A stretch of 64,000 nucleotides of DNA from Epichloe hybrida (GCA_019022495.1 JAFEKR010000015.1:558001-622000), one strand, 5' to 3'; counted from the stretch's first letter, positions 21,550-34,100 are shown. Translations and numbers: made by a program. Notes: generated from the sequence alone by a model not told the origin.

Positions 21550-22793
21550 CTATGCTCTCCATCGTTTCTTGACTCTGAATCTACCAACTTTCCATTTCTT
21601 CCCCTTGGCATGGCCGTCATTGGGTTCCGGTCCAGTTTCTGTCCCTGTGCCCGCGCCCGCGACCACAGGCATGCTGTTGTTGCTGTCGCTGCTACTACCG
21701 CCTGTGCTACTTGAACTGGCGCCATGATCAATGCTGGTGTTCGTTGATCGGCCGAGAATGATTCCAAGGCTGCGACTTGTCCCCTGCCCGGCTTGAGACG
21801 CCATCAGCTCGCCCAGATCGCCACTCACACGCCGCGCATAGGGAAAAGTATAGAAGAGGTTCCCGTCCATCAGCTCGTTGGTAGTCACGGGCAGGGCAAC
21901 GGTGGATAAGGCGGCGATGTCTGCAAGCGTATACCTCCGCAGGGGAGATGATGATTGTGCAGCAGGCCCGTTGCCCTCGGCTGCGGCTGCGGCTGCGGCC
22001 GTGCCAGGATATGGCGCCAGTCGCAGCAGCAACCAGAATTGTGGATGCCGAGCTGGCGAACTGTAATGTAGAGTCTCACGACGACCGAGAACATGTTGGT
22101 CGAGTTGACGCATTCGACCCGACAAAAAGGTGTTTGCGGACAGCAACCTCGCCATTCGCCGGTCTAGCCCCACTCTGCTGTTCTGGGCGTCGGATTCGCC
22201 AGGGCTGAACGACCCAGTTCAGTCAGTCAATGTTTCCAAGGCATCTGCCAATCTGCACTGAGAGCCAACAAGGTCATCCAATCTCAGACATACCATTTCA
22301 AAATCGTCATCATCATGGTCATGGACAGATTGTGCCATCGAACACGAGAGCACAGACCCTCGATGGTCTTTTTGCAATGTAGTCCGCCATCAAATTCCAG
22401 GTCGGCATCGTCGGGCGGCCGTGTCGCCAGCCCTGGCTTTCCCAGGTTCAGCGTCTCGCAGATGGCTTGCAAAGCCGACACGGCGAGAACAGTATCCGTC
22501 AGAACCGCGATGAGGTCATCAGCCTTGATCCATGTTCCGCGCTCGGGATACGGAAGCTGGGCCGACTCGAGCAGTGACAGAGTCTTGTACAAGACATGGA
22601 CGGTGGACCGGCATTGCCTGATCTCTTGCAGCGCTTGAGCAAAAGTCGCGTTTCTCCTCTTGTTTGGAGTCGTACTGAGATCCCACAAATGATCGATTAT
22701 CTTGCCTCCAACGGCCAGCAAGCCGATGATGGCCGTTGTCACCGATAGCCTCTCCTCAACCGCCGAAGAAGGCGGGACCATGCTCGAGGACAT
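21550..22793 (-). CDS. Protein with fungal STAND N-terminal (PF17111-like) domain, no NTPase attached
   Basis: Two minus-strand exons, 22793-22294 and 22204-21550, joined through an 89-base intron (GTATGT donor, ACTGAAC-type branch point, TTCAG acceptor) that puts Cys across the junction. This yields 384 aa. The N-terminal half has the pattern of the fungal N-terminal domain of NLR/STAND proteins: LSVTTAIIGLLAVGGKIIDHL, then TFAQALQEIRQCRSTVHVLYKTL and AVSALQAICETLNL, which are amphipathic helices as in Helo-like domains. The C-terminal half is less ordered: an Ala run, a Ser/Gly-rich stretch and a very basic end (GKKWKVGRFRVKKRWRA). No NACHT or NB-ARC motif and no repeats follow, so this is a stand-alone version. 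Such domains are associated with fungal incompatibility or signalling, but the role here is unknown. Confidence 0.78.
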
Positions 22794-24127
22794 GAGCCAA
22801 GGTCAGGCTAGCTGGTGAGATGTGTCTTTTTCGAATGGTCTGGACCAACGACGGCTCGGCGGAAGGGAGGGAGGCTGCAGAAGAAAGCGACGACGGCAAA
22901 GAGTTGAGGATTTCGTCGGCCGATGGCGAAAAAAAAAAAAAGCTCATAAATGCCCATGCAAGGCACCGCATTCAAAAAGCTGAAGCAGGAAGCAGGAAGT
23001 TGACGCGTCAAGAAGAACAGAGCTTCACATTTTCAGAACAGGACCGAGGACGTAATCGACTTCGGAGGGGATTGATGGTTGAGACAATGTTTGAGTTCCA
23101 GGCGTCTCGATCGGCTAAACCGGCACATCTGGGCATCAGGGCAGGCGGATAGTCGGCAGCCGGCCCACTTTTAGCCAACGCAATGGCCAGACCATTCGGC
23201 AAGAGGTGCCGACTCAACCAAGAGTCCAAGGCCCAGAAATTCAGAATACACCCAGATCGGTGCTCAAGTCCTCTCATTTTGCATTCGCCATGGCCGGGGG
23301 CAAGACTCCGCCTCGGCTGCGGAGAAAAATCACGAGACAAATTTGGCTGGCCCATGCCGCGCCGCACGTCTTGACGTTTTGAGTGAATACATACTGTGAC
23401 GATTGTTACGGTACGGAGCACACACACCACATCAAATTCAACGGAGGCTTGGCTTCTTGCTTCTGGCTGGCTGATGATGCTGCCACCCTGTGCCGCCTTT
23501 CTTGCCGAGAGTTGGGTCCAATTTTGACTTCTTTCCTAGACGCCCAACTCAACCTAGCGACAACCAGGCACATGACACAATCGAGACAGCATCTGCAGAC
23601 GTCACCTTGTCTTGATCGCAGCATGTTTCTCCGGCTTCGTGCGCAGGACGAAAATTGCCGGGTCGCCATATCTTGCCGGCATCATCTTCGGCTGGTCGTT
23701 TGAGGTGTTCAGAACTCTTCATGGAATCAGACTAGAATCAGACCAGTAAGTCCGCCATGAACGAACGTGGTGAGTTTATTCCATCATGGCGCAGAACCAA
23801 GTCGGACGCCCAGTCTGCTGCTCTCTGCAATGGCAAATATGCCGCTCACAATCACCAAATGCACGAAATGCACCCGAGCCGTTTTCAATCCGTCTCTAAT
23901 ATGGGCTTGCAGAGCCATGCGCATGCGCATCTACTACAACGGTCCCGATTACGCAAGATAACCGTGTACGTGTCTATTCCCACAATTCTGGAGCATAGAG
24001 GAGGCATTGAAGAAGAAAAAGACGTCCAAAATCGTCCCCCAAGATGCGAACTCCCCAAAGTGCTGCTGGCTCACTGTGTACAGGGACCGGCGTCCCCCAG
24101 CCCGTACATAGTACCCAGTCGCAGCCT
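22794..24127. other. Intergenic region between STAND-N and BTB genes
   Basis: 1.33 kb with overlapping frames on both strands, none recognisable. It contains a run of 12 A near 22928. The left part should be the promoter of the minus-strand STAND-N gene. The right part holds the 3' end of the BTB gene. Confidence 0.4.
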
Positions 24128-25198
24128 CTATATAACTGACCCAGCAGCACTGCTCGAATGGCGCGCTCTCTTGCGAACACTGCCCGTAGCAGGATGCATC
24201 TTGTCGTTCCTCTCGCGCTTCAGCTTGTCGTCCAAAACGCGCGCTGCCAAAATCAATTAGTGACGAGTCCCGAGCTTCGGATGATGATGCGCAACACTTG
24301 TGATGAAATGGGAACATACTCAAAACATCATAACCAAATTGAGGATACTCCAAGCACAAGCTCTTGAACTCGTCCTCGGCCTCCGACCGTAAGGTGTGCG
24401 ACCTCGTAGCCCAGAAGCTCGCGATCGGCGCGCGAACCTTGGTGTCGTCATTCGTAGTATGCGCGTAGACGTATCTTGCGTACTCAATCTCTCCCCTGGC
24501 CGTGGAGTCGATGCAGTGAATCTTGGAAGAGGACAGCTTCTTGAGCTCGGGGACGCCGTACCTCTCTGCAAGAGTATAGACGCGCGCGTGTCGGAGGAGA
24601 TGAACACCCGTGTCGTCGATGGCGGGCATTTCAGGGTCTTTTTCGAGGACCCGCTGGCCGGCGATCTTGCGGGGGAAGTATTCGTTTGTGTAGAGGTATT
24701 CGAGGAATGAGCCTACTGCTGTGGCGTCCTCTGTGAGTAGCTCAATCTGGCGTGGCTACAGAGACGAGACGAGACGAGAAGATAAATGCATGTTAGCTAC
24801 TCTTGCGGTGGTAAGAAGGCGCGTGCCGGGTTTCTCTCTTTTTTTTTTTTGCTTCCTCGGCGGGGATGGATATATGTACGCACGCTACCATCGTCTACGA
24901 ATTGGCGACATATGTCGGCGAAATAAGGGCTCTTCTCCAGCAGGCCCTGATGCGCTGTCAACAGACTCTGCGTATCGTCCTGCCCGACCACGAGCGTCAC
25001 CACCGGCGAGCCGAGATACGACATGAACGTGACGCGCGACGGCTCCGGTCCCGCCACTTGGCCATCTTTGGCGGTCGTCTCGTCGGCTTCGGGAGCGCGA
25101 CTGACGTCTGCGTCCTCGGTCGTCATCTCGACATCGCCCGTGGCGCCTTGTTGCGCAGGGGCAGCGTCAGGAACCGTGTCATTCTCGTCGGTGGGCAT
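24128..25198 (-). CDS. BTB/POZ domain protein
   Basis: Three exons on the minus strand: 25198-24884, 24755-24320 and 24243-24128 (donors GTGCGT and GTATGT), giving 288 aa. An acidic, disordered N-terminus (about 1-55) leads into a BTB/POZ fold: SYLGSPVVTLVVGQDDTQSLL, then AHQGLLEKSPYFADICRQF, then ELLTEDATAVGSFLEYLYTNEY, followed by a helical BACK-like part (HARVYTLAERYGVPELKKLS) and a basic tail (LDDKLKRERNDK...VRKRARHSS). The third exon is needed. Without splicing the frame runs on into unrelated sequence, and with it the protein ends in the conserved GYDVLTRVLDDKLKRER pattern. BTB proteins of this fungal type mediate dimerisation or act as Cullin-3 adaptors, but the partner is unknown. A 12-bp G-rich tandem repeat lies 157 bp upstream of the start. 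Confidence 0.88.
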
Positions 25199-26588
25199 CG
25201 TGGGAAGGGATTGAGCTTGTGGACAATGCCAATTTGAGCTTCTTTTGTTGGCGGCGCAGTATTCCGTACCAAGGTTGACTGATATTTGTTTTGGCAACTT
25301 GGTTGTGTCGAGCGGGAGGTCTTTTTTTTTGTTTTGCGAGAAGGTGTTGGAGGGAGGCTGGGGAGGAGGCTGGGGAAGAGGCTGGGGAGGAGGCTGGGGA
25401 AGAGGCTGGGGAGGAGGCTGGGGAGAAAACGGCCTGTCTGGTTGCGTCCGTCTGGCCGCCCCGTTAATTGCCGAATTCGGCCGTTGATTGAGTGACCACA
25501 AATCTTGGGCGGAGCTTCCTTTGATGCCTGAGGATTGTGAAGCTCTTAATGGAATAAGTCGTGGCTCTCTGCGGGGGGGCAAGCCGCAAAGCAGGCGCGA
25601 GACAGAGACACGAAAAACGAGAAAAACCAAGCTCATTCGCGGATCTCCTAGTCGGGAAGTGGTTTGGAGGAAACGAGCTGCGGTGAGCCCTCGGGCACGC
25701 AACCAACAACCAGGTGGTCAGCCACGAGCTTCTGCTCGGCCCCCTCCAGCTAATGTGGCTCATGTGGTGCAGAATAATAGCCTAAGAACGGAGCTCGTGA
25801 TGGAAAGAGAAAAATGGGCAGCATGATGAGCTTTCGAAAGCCACTTGAAGTCATGTACTCCGTAGGGTAGTGATTCTAAATTAGAGACAGTACCAGTCGA
25901 CTCGACCGACCATGATAATTGTGTACGGATTCGACAACGTCAAACACACAGGACGGGAGCAGACAGACGTGCAGTTGACGCCCGAAATATTCGTCAGTGA
26001 AGCGCCTTCACAAGTCACATCAGCGCGCAAAGACAAAACGAAGAAATGGAAATGGAAATGGAAACAAAAAAAGCAGTGGCTAATACGAAAAAAGAGACAA
26101 GGAGGCAAGAGAACCAAACGGCTTCTCACAATGAAGACGCGTGAAAAATGCCAGACCCTCATCAGCAGCGTCGCGCGAAAACAACCCCCCCCCCCTTTTC
26201 CATTCTACGCAGTCTGCTTCACAAACGTCTCACATTGTCCACTCTCCTTGGTCATGAATGCGAAAGGGTTTCAATCGTGATGAGCGCGAGCTGTGTTGCC
26301 TTGGGGTTTGTTTTCGAAAAATGCAGTATCATGTACTGCTGCTGCTGTTTGAAGACGTCGCTCTTCCAACTTGCACACACACCAAGGTTGATTGAACGAG
26401 AATGAGGCTTTCGCGGGCCATGCCGACGGGGAGTCGGAAAAGGGCCCAGAAGTGGTCCGAGTCTCTTGTCGCCGTTGTCGGTGACGACTCTCCCGCTGGA
26501 GGGACCATGGAGACGGCTGGTCCGTATTATGGCAAGGCATTGAAAAGAGCCCCTGTGGTTATCACGTTGACGCACGCTATTCCTGGTG
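25199..26588. other. Region upstream of the BTB gene and of a doubtful + strand gene
   Basis: 1.39 kb. It includes the BTB promoter with the 12-bp repeat at 25355-25426. The rest holds short unsupported frames and AAATGG repeats near 26045-26065. A C-run near 26184-26194 is notable. No gene could be supported. Confidence 0.4.
25355..25426 (+). repeat. 12-bp tandem repeat, six copies, in the BTB gene upstream region
   Basis: Six units of AGGCTGGGGAGG or AGGCTGGGGAAG alternate almost perfectly, so the true period is 24 bp. Every unit has a GGGG run on the plus strand, so the array could form a G-quadruplex. It lies 157-228 bp before the BTB start codon. Confidence 0.9.
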
Positions 26589-27175
26589 ATGCCACGGGGG
26601 GGTGCGCCGGGCGCATCATCGGCGTCGAGAAGCTCGTCAACGGTTTCGTCTGCATCTGTATCTGTGTCCACGTCTGCGTCCGAACCCAACGCACCGCCGC
26701 CTGCCTCGACAGACACAGCAGCTCTGGGGACAGCATCTGCGACTCCATCATTGGGGTCTTCCTCATCCGCGTCAAGCACTTCATCCTCCCCGTCACTCCC
26801 TCTCGACCTCGCCAGTCCGACCGCCACGCCGTCGCCGTGGTCGAGCACAGAACCGTTTCCCCAAAAGGGGGGGCAAACACCCTCGCCGAGGAGAGCCGAG
26901 CACGACACAGGGGGCCGATCGGCAAAGGATTCAGGGCCATGGTATCCATTATCTTCGGCTCATCAGGTATGAGTGACGATCCCCTGTTCCCTGGAGCAAG
27001 GGCAGAGGACTCTTTCCGAGCATCCGTCAGCCACGCGGGAAAAAAAAAAAAAAAGGTCGACTAACGAGCATGCATAATAGTCGGGTTATCGGTGGTCGTC
27101 GTGGCAGGCATATTCATCTACAAATACTGGAAACGCAGAAAACGTCTGAATGAGAAGATGGAAGAGAAGACATGA
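26589..27175 (+). CDS. Doubtful gene: Ser-rich segment plus C-terminal transmembrane exon, frames disagree
   Basis: Two parts can be seen. From ATG 26589 a frame of about 127 codons encodes a mucin-like Ser/Thr/Pro/Ala-rich segment (SASRSSSTVSSASVSVSTSA). Separately, a canonical intron (donor GTATGAG at 26967, branch CTAAC, acceptor TAG at 27080) joins AMVSIIFGSS to VGLSVVVVAGIFIYKYWKRRKR and a stop at 27173-27175. That makes a convincing single transmembrane helix followed by a basic cytosolic tail. However, the transmembrane exon is in phase with a different frame from the Ser-rich one. The CCCCAAAAGGGGGGG run near 26860-26876 is where a one-base indel could reconcile them. No signal peptide was found. 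It could be a frameshifted gene, an assembly error, or a wrong model. Confidence 0.3.
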
Positions 27176-27381
27176 AGTCCTCCGCTACTGATCTAGTGAG
27201 GCAGTTGAGGGCGAGGACGAGGCCAGTGGGCAAGGACTTTGGGGGATCCGGGGGATCCGGGGATGAGATAATGATAATGATGATCCTCTTAATGACAATG
27301 CAGTTTCAAGGGGCTCTTTTTCTATTTTAGTAACACAGGGTATGTATGATGAGTTATTTCTGGTTATTTCGCGCATGAATA

Positions 27382-27665
27382 CAATACACCCCCTAAATTA
27401 TTTTACAAATCTACATGCCCTAGTTATTCGTCCCTCGCTAACAGCCGTGATTAGCTGTACGTGCAATTTAACCCCTGTATTATTTTAGAGAGCTATAAGG
27501 AAAATATACAGGGTATTGAGCGCCACTCAAAGATACATTATTTCTAATGTGAGTTATAAGGAAATTGAGGTATTTGTCATCCTAGCCCCTGTCGCCCGCC
27601 TGATATCTCATTGGCTTAATCACCCCTGTCATGTAGATTTGTAAAATAATTCAGGGGTTGTATTG
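27382..27665. mobile_element. Mariner-like MITE with 36-bp terminal inverted repeats
   Basis: 284 bp. The first 36 bases (starting CAATACACCCCCTAAATTAT) are the inverted complement of the last 36 with only two mismatches. Both ends are flanked by TA, the target duplication typical of Tc1/mariner/pogo elements. It contains no coding capacity, so it is a non-autonomous miniature element. It lies at the edge of the AT-rich block and shows little RIP-type change. Confidence 0.82.
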
Positions 27666-27878
27666 TACAGTCTAACCCCTAAATGATTAACACGTAAACA
27701 TGCAGTAGTGATTTTTCAATCATGTAGTAGTAACTAGGCCTAAAACGGAAGAAGTACCCGCGCACGTAAATTTATAAGGGAAGTGACCTCCTATAATTTA
27801 TATATTTCACACTATATATATATAAGAGGGAAAACGCGTTTTTAGAGATACAAAGCTTTTATTATAGCCTATAGTAAT

Positions 27879-28269
27879 TGTTAGAACAAGCATGATATTA
27901 ACAGGGCTGCGCGCCTCTAATTAGCTAGGCGCGTTGCATCGCGGTCCTACATATCTGGCCTAACCGCGCTAAGGTTAGCGTTAGCATATATAGCCTCTTC
28001 GCTAGTAACCCTAATTAAGGCCCCTTTTCCTATAATAAATAGTATACTCTCTTTGCTTTTATTTAATCTCTCTTTTATTTACTTTAATAAACTAAAATAT
28101 ATAATAATTATATACACTTTAGTTTACCTTAAAAACCCTATGTATAAGTTACTAGTATCCTATAAATCCTATACTAATTAGTAGCTATCTTTATAAATAC
28201 TATAGATTAGTAAGGCTTATAGAAGAGGTATTAGTATTATAGACTTACCTTATAAAAGAGAAAGGTTAC
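27879..28269 (+). mobile_element. Truncated copia element: 5' LTR plus start of the internal region
   Basis: 27879-28173 (about 295 bp) is a RIP-mutated version of the LTR found at 30879 and 36959. The following 96 bases match the internal sequence directly downstream of the 30879 LTR. The similarity stops exactly where the LTR of the next copia element starts (28270), which therefore inserted into it or replaced the rest. I could not find the missing remainder right of 59890. Confidence 0.75.
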
Positions 28270-28556
28270 TGTTAGAACAAAGGTGATATCAATCGCGCGT
28301 CGCAGCCGTAATTACCTAGCAAAAGCTTAGGCCGCGCGCGGGCCCCACACGTGACCCGCAACCTAGCCCATTAATTAGCTAGGAAATGTAAGGCTATAAA
28401 CACATAGCCCCCTTTCTCTTCTTTTATTACGAATTCTAGCTTTTAACTTCTCTTTTTTATATATATAATATAGCCTAGAATAGATAATTAATAATAATAC
28501 TATTCTTTAGGCTTATAACCTTATTATATTAAATTTAATACCCTGTGATACTAATA
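28270..28556 (+). repeat. 5' LTR of copia element 3
   Basis: 287 bp, pairs with 59605-59890. It keeps GC-rich islands (for example GGCCGCGCGCGGGCCCC near 28330) that are partly lost in the right copy. Confidence 0.82.
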
Positions 28557-30878
28557 CTAATTAGTGCTTACCTTTATAAATAACTATATAGTCTTTAAAC
28601 ACTACAAATTAGCAAGGTTAATTAGAAAAGGTAGCTTACCTAATAATAACTTACCTTATAAAATAGGAGAGCTATATTTAATAATAAGTTATGCTAATAG
28701 AAAGGTATAATATAGCTCTCTTCTTACTTTAGTATTAATATCTATACTTATATAAATTCTAAAACAATAAAGAAGGGTTTAACTCTAGTAGCTTAGCTAT
28801 CCCCTTATCTTTCTTTATTATATATTCTATTATATATTTAAAGTTAATTGCCTTACCTTATAATCCTTTATACTAAAATATAAGTTATATAATTTATATT
28901 TATACCCCTCCTATCCCCTTATATTAAAGATTTACTTCCCTTTAATTAATTAGAATATAAGATATAGCTAGACTATCTAGGATCTCTAGTTAATTTAGAG
29001 TTCCTAGTAAGAGTAATAGCTATAATAATACTATAGAAGGTATTAAAGCTAGAGATAGTAATAAACACCTTAATAAAAGGAAAACCCTTATTTACACTAA
29101 TCTATACCCTTATATCTCTATAAGACTTAAATAATATATTATAAAGAAACTACTTTAATAAATAAAGAGCTTTAAATATAAAGAGATAATAATACCTAAG
29201 GAAATTAGTCTTTATATTCTTATAAAGACTAAATAATATAGGGAATAAAGTTTATTTAGAAAAATACTATTATCTAAATTTAGTAATAACTTCTATAAAT
29301 AGTTAAGAGATAAGTTTATAAATAAGAGAGACCTTTTCTAAAATAGACTTTAAGACTATTTTCTTTATAATAAAGTATATATAACTATTAGAAAAGGTAT
29401 AAAGATAGTAAATAATCTTAAAGAAGTAGTAAACTAGGAAGAATTCTAATTTTAAACTCTTAAAGAAATTAAAAAAGCTAGGAAGAAGTATATATAGTTT
29501 TAGAAGAACTTACTAAATAAAGAATTCTTTTATAATCTATTAGATAATAGTAATATTAAATCCTAATAACTAACCCCTTTACCTTACCTATTAGTATAAT
29601 TACTATTAAAAGAATTAATAAGCTAATCTCCTATAAGAAAGTTAATTAATCTAGAATTAAGAGCACTAAAGGATACTATTTATAAGTATTTATAAGTAAC
29701 CCCCTTACCTATACCTTTACCTAAGATAATTTAGTAAAACTACCTTAATAATACTACTAATAATACCCCTAAGTAGGAGTATTACTAATAGAGTAAACCC
29801 TAACTACCTAGGGCTAATATTACCTTTATTAGTATAGCCTAAAGGACTATACTTTCTTCTCCCTAATATAAGGGAGAGGAAAATTAGAGGGAATAATAAA
29901 TCCTAAGGCTACTTCTTATAAAGCTACTCTCTTACTTCCTAAAAACTATACTACCTTTTTTATAAATATAAAGAGAAGTATTTAAAGAACCCTTATAGAC
30001 TTAAAAACCTTTACTAAAGTAAATTATAAACCTATTAAAGGTATACCCTAAAGAATAACTATATAGTACTAAAAACTATAATATCCTTAAATTAAAGCTT
30101 TAAATATTTGATAGGAAGTATAAATTACTTAATATCTAACCTAAATAAGCTAGTTATACCTTTAAGGTTATACTTAAAGGTAAAGCTTTATAATACTATA
30201 TAAACTACCTCTTAAAACCTAGTTAACTATAAGACCCCCTATGCTTATTAGCTATATAAGGGAATAATTTAAAACTAAAGATATATAGTAAAGATATCTC
30301 TTAGAATAAAATAATTTTACTTTATAAGGAATAATAAATAATAACCTAAGTAAATTAATAATTAATTATTTTAATAAGCTTATAAAGAAGCTAGCTATCT
30401 TATAATAAGTAGTACCTAAGGTAAGCTAAAGTAAAAGGGCACTTTAGAATTAACTTATAATAGCCTATAATAGTATTTTAGAATATAAAGAAGTTATTAT
30501 AAACTTACTAAAGGGACTATAAGAATTTTATAAGTAGATTAGGATAATAATCTAACTTATTAAGGAAGAGAAGAAGAACTATTAATAATTCCTAACTAAA
30601 GCTATAACCCTAGAGTAATTCTAGACTAACTAGAGATATAATAGGAAAGGAAAAGAGACTTAATACCCTTTAAAACTATAAGGAACAGAAGGAAATTCTT
30701 ATATAAAGAAATACTATATATATAGTAAGAAAGGATACTAGTTATCTAAGCACCTAGAAAAGGAGTATAAGAAGGTGTATTAACGCTTTAAAAACCACTA
30801 CCTTATAGATCTAGCTAATAACTTATATAATTTATTCCTTATATAGTATAAAGGGAAATATAAACCTTAATCCCCTAT
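28557..30878 (+). pseudogene. gag region of copia element 3, RIP-destroyed
   Basis: No frame survives. Position in the element, and similarity of its last part (around 30770-30850) to the region before the protease in copia element 2, identify it as gag, including the area of the CCHC knuckle. It ends at the CCTAT target duplicated by insertion of element 2. Confidence 0.6.
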
Positions 30879-31174
30879 TGTTGGAACAAGCATGATATCA
30901 ACAAGGGTGCGTGCCTCTGATTGGGTGGGCGCGTTGCATCGCGGACCCACATGTCTGGCCCGACCGCGCCGCAATCGGAGTTAGCACATGTGGCCTCTTC
31001 GCTAATAACCCTGATTAAGGCCCCTTTTTCTATAATAAATAGCGCACCCTCTTTGCTTCTATTTAATCTCTCTTTTGCTTGCTTTAATAGACTAGAATAT
31101 ATAATAATTACGTGCACTTTAGTCCACCCTAAAAACCCTACGCGTAGGTTAATAGTATTTTGTAGATACTAATA
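30879..31174 (+). repeat. 5' LTR of copia element 2
   Basis: 296 bp, TGTTGGAAC...ACTAATA. It is less mutated than the interior, and the same length as its partner. Short open frames read inside it are incidental. Confidence 0.93.
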
Positions 31175-34100
31175 CTAATTAGTAGTTATCTCTATAAATA
31201 CCATAGATTAGCAAGGTTTATAGAAGAGGCATTAGTATTAAGGACTCGCCTTATAAAAAAGAAAGTGCTACTCTAAGATACTAAATATACTAAGGAAGAA
31301 GTATATTCTAGCTCTCCTTTTACCTTAAGTAACTATAACTAGCTCTATACTAAATCTAAGCTTATTAACTTAATTAAGGCCTAGTTGGTAACTAACCTAA
31401 CCTATCTTTATTTATTTAATTAGCGTGTCTATCACACAAATAAACCCTCGGAAGCATGTTTATTAAATAATTAAGGCCTAGTTAGTAACTAACCTAACTT
31501 ATTCTTAATTATTTAATTAAACCTACTAAGGGGTAAAGATAATAGCTTCACTTATAATCCTTTAGACTTCTATTAATTCTTTATTTCCCTTACCCCCCTA
31601 TCTACCACTAACATCATAGTAAAACATCAAGATTAACTAGAGGGATCTAGAGCCTAAGACATTCCCTCTAATTATAAGCGCACCTTCCCCCCTAAGGATA
31701 CTAGAAGAGAAGCTAATTTATAAGTTACATCTTACCTCCTTAACTATATATCCCCTGATTTACACTAATATATTACGTAATAAGCACTAGAGAATAAGGA
31801 ATTATTTAATCTTAAAGTAAACACTACCCCTAAAGAACTTATAGCCTAGATTCTTATTAAGAAAGTAACCTATAAATATAAGAACCTATACTCACAAACC
31901 CTATCTACTATCTTTAGTAATAACTTTAGAGGATAGAAATAAGAAATATTCTAAGTTGTAAATCCTAAAGCTATAAAGAGTCTTTAAGACTTTCTTTTCT
32001 TTAGTAGCGTTTATATAGACTTATAGAGTTGCCATAAGATAATAGTCTTACTTAAAGATATTATTAACTATAATAGATTCTATAATTAGAAAGAAGAAGA
32101 AATACAGGAAGTTACTAGGAAGTATTCCCCCTTTAAGAGGCAAATAGCAGAGAAGGACTTCTATAAAGACCTCCTTCCTATTAGTATCCCTTCTTTTAGA
32201 GATTAACTAAAGTAACTAATCGCCCTATAATATCCCTAATCCCCTTAGCCACCGTAATTACTCCTGTTCTATTCCTAAATTCCATTACACTAATCCCTAA
32301 GTATGCTAAGTGTAAGGTAAAGGCATAATAGCAGAGGTAATCCCCCTATTATAAGCCCTTAACTATAACCCTAGACCCCCCTTACTTCCCCTCCTATAAT
32401 AAGGCATTATAATCCCCCTCTGTAGTCTAGAACTATAGCACCCCTTCTATAAGATTTAATTATCCCTATTCCCCCTTAAGAGATAGGCTAACCCTTATTA
32501 AAGTAACTACTTAATCTTAATAAGTTCTATAATAATAAGAGTATTAAGTATAGCACTAAGGAGTATAATATTCTTAATATTAAGCTCTTAACCTATTAAA
32601 GGAAGTATAAGATACTAGGAATTATATAAGAATAGTTAGGCTATGGTTTTAAGTTTATACTAAAAGGAAGACCTTTATAGTACTTCTTAGAGAACCTTTT
32701 AGGCTAAGGAGACCCCTAAGATCTCCTAACTCTTATCCATAGGATTAGGCAGAAGTTTAAGACAGATAATACACATTAAAAGAACCATCTATTATAGGGA
32801 AGATTATAACTACTTATAATTATCTAAGAGAACCCTAGTAAATTAAAGATTAAGTGCTTTAAAAACCTTATAATAAAGCTTTTAAATCTCTAAAGGGCAA
32901 ATCCTTATAAATCCTAGTTAGAATTAGACCTTTGTAGTTAGATTCTAAATACCTGCAAAGGAATCCCAGAATATAGGGCCTGTATTATTAATCCTTCTAT
33001 TAACCTCTAACGCTTTTATAAATAGATAAGGATGTTAATTAGCGAATCTAAAGCTTTAATTAATTAGCAGTAATTCCCTATAGAAGCTAGTACTAAGGAA
33101 CACTTTTAGACTAACTATAAGTATAATAGAAAAGGCAAGGAAGCCTAGTATAGTTAATCTTTATTAAAGAGTAAGCCTTAACACTTAAAAAAGTGTTATA
33201 TATATGGTAAAGAAGGTTATTAGTTAACTAAACACTTAGATAAGGACTAGAAGAAAGCATTCTAATAATTTAAGAATTACTCTTGCATAGACTTGATAGC
33301 TTCTTTATATAATGCGTTCCTAATATAGTATAAAGGTAATAATAATCCTAAATTAGCTAAGGATAATAATATTGACTAATATCTAACGGAACTTAGTTTT
33401 GGCAAAGAAGATAGCAATAGCTAAGTGCCTACAAGCTTCTTCACACACAGGACCACCTATAACAGCTATGTAACCACTAAGATTCTCGCTAGTAAAGTAA
33501 TAACTTATGCTCTAGTTAAGAAGGATCCATTTAATCTTTAGGAACTAGATAAGGCACTAAGCGTATTTACACTTAAAGGATAATATTTATCCGGAACCTT
33601 TAAAGGCATTATGGCTAACATAGGTACTACGGGATATTTGTTAGTAAGCTACCCTTAATTCTTAGCTTTGTAAAGTGTAATACTAACTATTACGCTTAAT
33701 AAGTTAGATGCTAGGAAAATAAAGATTAAATTTAGCCCTAGAGAACTAATTAAGGCACTTAGATTAATTAAAGTGCTAACTCCGTTTGGAATTATTCTCT
33801 TTTAGGTAATCCCTATGAACACTCCCTTTCTCTTATGCCTTAATAATATAACCTGCCTAAAGATTAATTTCCACATATTAAAGAACATTCTATAGTAAGG
33901 GAATATTAAGGTTCCTATTATACGTAAATAGGGGCATATGTAAATACTTCTTAATAAAGAAAAAAGTGTTACTTAGAGTTATCTTATAGAGATTAAGCTT
34001 TGCTAGTTATATTAATGCTTTAGACACCCTTTAGTTTAACGTCTTTATGATTTACTACGTAAATTAGGGCATAAGGTTAAGTTTAAAGCTATTAAGAAAC

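Noticed and set aside
26252..26908. 218-codon minus frame rich in Asp and Ala
   Set aside because: It looks like the antisense of the Ser-rich plus frame, and the intron-supported transmembrane exon also favours the plus strand. Not fully excluded.
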